The position numbers and the translations under genes were made by a program. 64,000 nucleotides of DNA. It comes from Phytophthora sp. 'mugwort' (lineage: Eukaryota > Oomycota > Peronosporomycetes > Peronosporales > Peronosporaceae). Below the pieces are notes generated by a model that saw nothing but the letters and a program-made list of their open reading frames with translations, ran no database searches and was not told the DNA's origin. Positions 63,346 to 64,000 of this stretch are shown here, piece by piece. Within the stretch, counting starts at the first letter, position 1. Each line of letters opens with the position of its first letter. The stretch lies in contig JAUCEF010000013.1 of assembly GCA_033558025.1 (NCBI GenBank), positions 179,001-243,000 of the forward strand. Direction: 5' to 3'.

Positions 63346-63897
63346 TCATACTAAGCGTGGAATAGACGTTGTATTTGCCTCTTCTTCTTCGCTTGCGTTT
63401 TGCCTACTGGATTGCAGATGCCGCAAGCTCGAGGGCATCTCGACGGTCTGGATCGCAGATGACAGCAGCACGACGCAGCCGGCGATCTTCGCGTTTAGGT
63501 CGCCCGCCACGAGCTTTACTTGTAGGTCGCCCTTCAAGTAAAGCTCGTGGAGACGCTTACAAATAGCGATGGCGTGATATTGCGGGCGTTGAGAAAGGCA
63601 AGCACGGCTGCCTCCGCCTTCTTCCCGAGCGCCAGGACTTGGTCGCCGTAGCCGTTGGCGCCTGGGTCCAGCTTGAAGTCGACGACGACGAACGGCTTCA
63701 TCAAGCGGCGAGGTGCTTCGTGTCCGACCGCTGCCTTTTCGGCGCGTCTGACATCGCCCGCGGCTCTTACGCGTACCATGTGAACCACGTCGTGTGAAGG
63801 TAAGACACCGACGTCCGTCTGCGCTTTGGTTGGCCTCGACCTGGTTTGGTTCCTGCTGACGCTTTTTGTTCTTGTCGTGTGATGGCGCTCCGTCCAC
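63346..63897 (-). pseudogene. Unrecognised protein fragment at the window edge
   Basis: Two adjacent minus frames look coding: FVVVDFKLDPGANGYGDQVL with ALGKKAEAAVLAFLNARNI (about 63700-63570) and LHELYLKGDLQVKLVAGDLN with AKIAGCVVLLSSAIQTV (about 63550-63430). They are joined by a one-base shift near 63560. The sequence GGGCGACCTACAAGTAAAGC there is partly repeated inverted (63515-63550). Similar genes may exist elsewhere in oomycetes, but I cannot name one. Confidence 0.35.
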
Positions 63898-64000
63898 TTT
63901 AGCTTCTAGGTTGACTAAGTGCTCGTCTGTAACTGGTCAATAACACAGTTTGATGGTCGATGTTCTTACTCTCGTTACTTGGTCCCTTATACGGTGTGGC

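Noticed and set aside
1..64000. CRISPR arrays, operons, phage or integron structures
   Set aside because: No regularly spaced direct repeats or bacterial gene context; introns and eukaryotic gene families show nuclear DNA.
1..64000. RXLR or Crinkler effector genes
   Set aside because: No frame combines a signal peptide with an RXLR-EER or LFLAK motif; scattered R-x-L-R strings occur only in low-complexity or antisense frames.

Overview
The window looks like nuclear DNA of an oomycete, most likely a Phytophthora or a close Peronosporales relative. A few intact, mostly intron-poor genes with GC-rich codons sit in a large amount of decayed transposon sequence. Short introns (67-80 bp), an oomycete-type initiator next to a gene start, an M96-like gene family, a GH19 chitinase-like pair and many TA-flanked pogo-like elements all fit this. 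No prokaryotic operon, plasmid or CRISPR structure is visible. The assignment rests on protein and repeat character read by eye; no database search was run.

Layout. 1-2.1 kb: remnant of a Ty3/gypsy-type pol gene. 2.4-2.7 kb: piggyBac-like tail. 3.5-12.2 kb is a gene island, all on the minus strand: an SLC1-type transporter with altered substrate-site residues, an acidic protein of unknown function, a FANCJ/BRIP1-type iron-sulphur DNA helicase with an E2F-like site in front of it, and a choline-transporter-like protein. 12.3-25 kb is repeat-rich: a PIF/Harbinger element with two genes, a LINE 3' end, a hAT remnant carrying a 145-bp foldback, and a TA-flanked pogo-type element. 26-30 kb: a palmitoyl-protein-thioesterase-like pseudogene and a GH19 gene whose flank was invaded by a pogo element. 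30-37 kb: two more pogo elements and two small inverted-repeat elements. 38.7-43.9 kb: a helicase fragment, a second GH19 gene, a five-exon coiled-coil gene and, divergently, the NEDD8 E1 subunit UBA3. 44-51 kb: a tandem minus-strand array of M96-like genes (two intact, three or four decayed). 51.8-55.2 kb: a 3.4-kb pogo element. 55-64 kb: LINE debris, a hAT-like gene split by a pogo element, and unassigned fragments.

How it fits together. The intact genes are housekeeping (neddylation, DNA repair, transport) or secreted and family-specific (GH19, M96-like). The two GH19 loci are a segmental duplication. The 39-40 kb copy appears ancestral, because it still adjoins the complete coiled-coil gene; the 27-kb copy keeps only that gene's last codons. 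The main structural result is a set of six Tc1/mariner-pogo-type elements, each with readable terminal inverted repeats and a TA duplication. One sits inside a hAT-like gene whose reading frame becomes continuous again when the insert and one TA are ignored.
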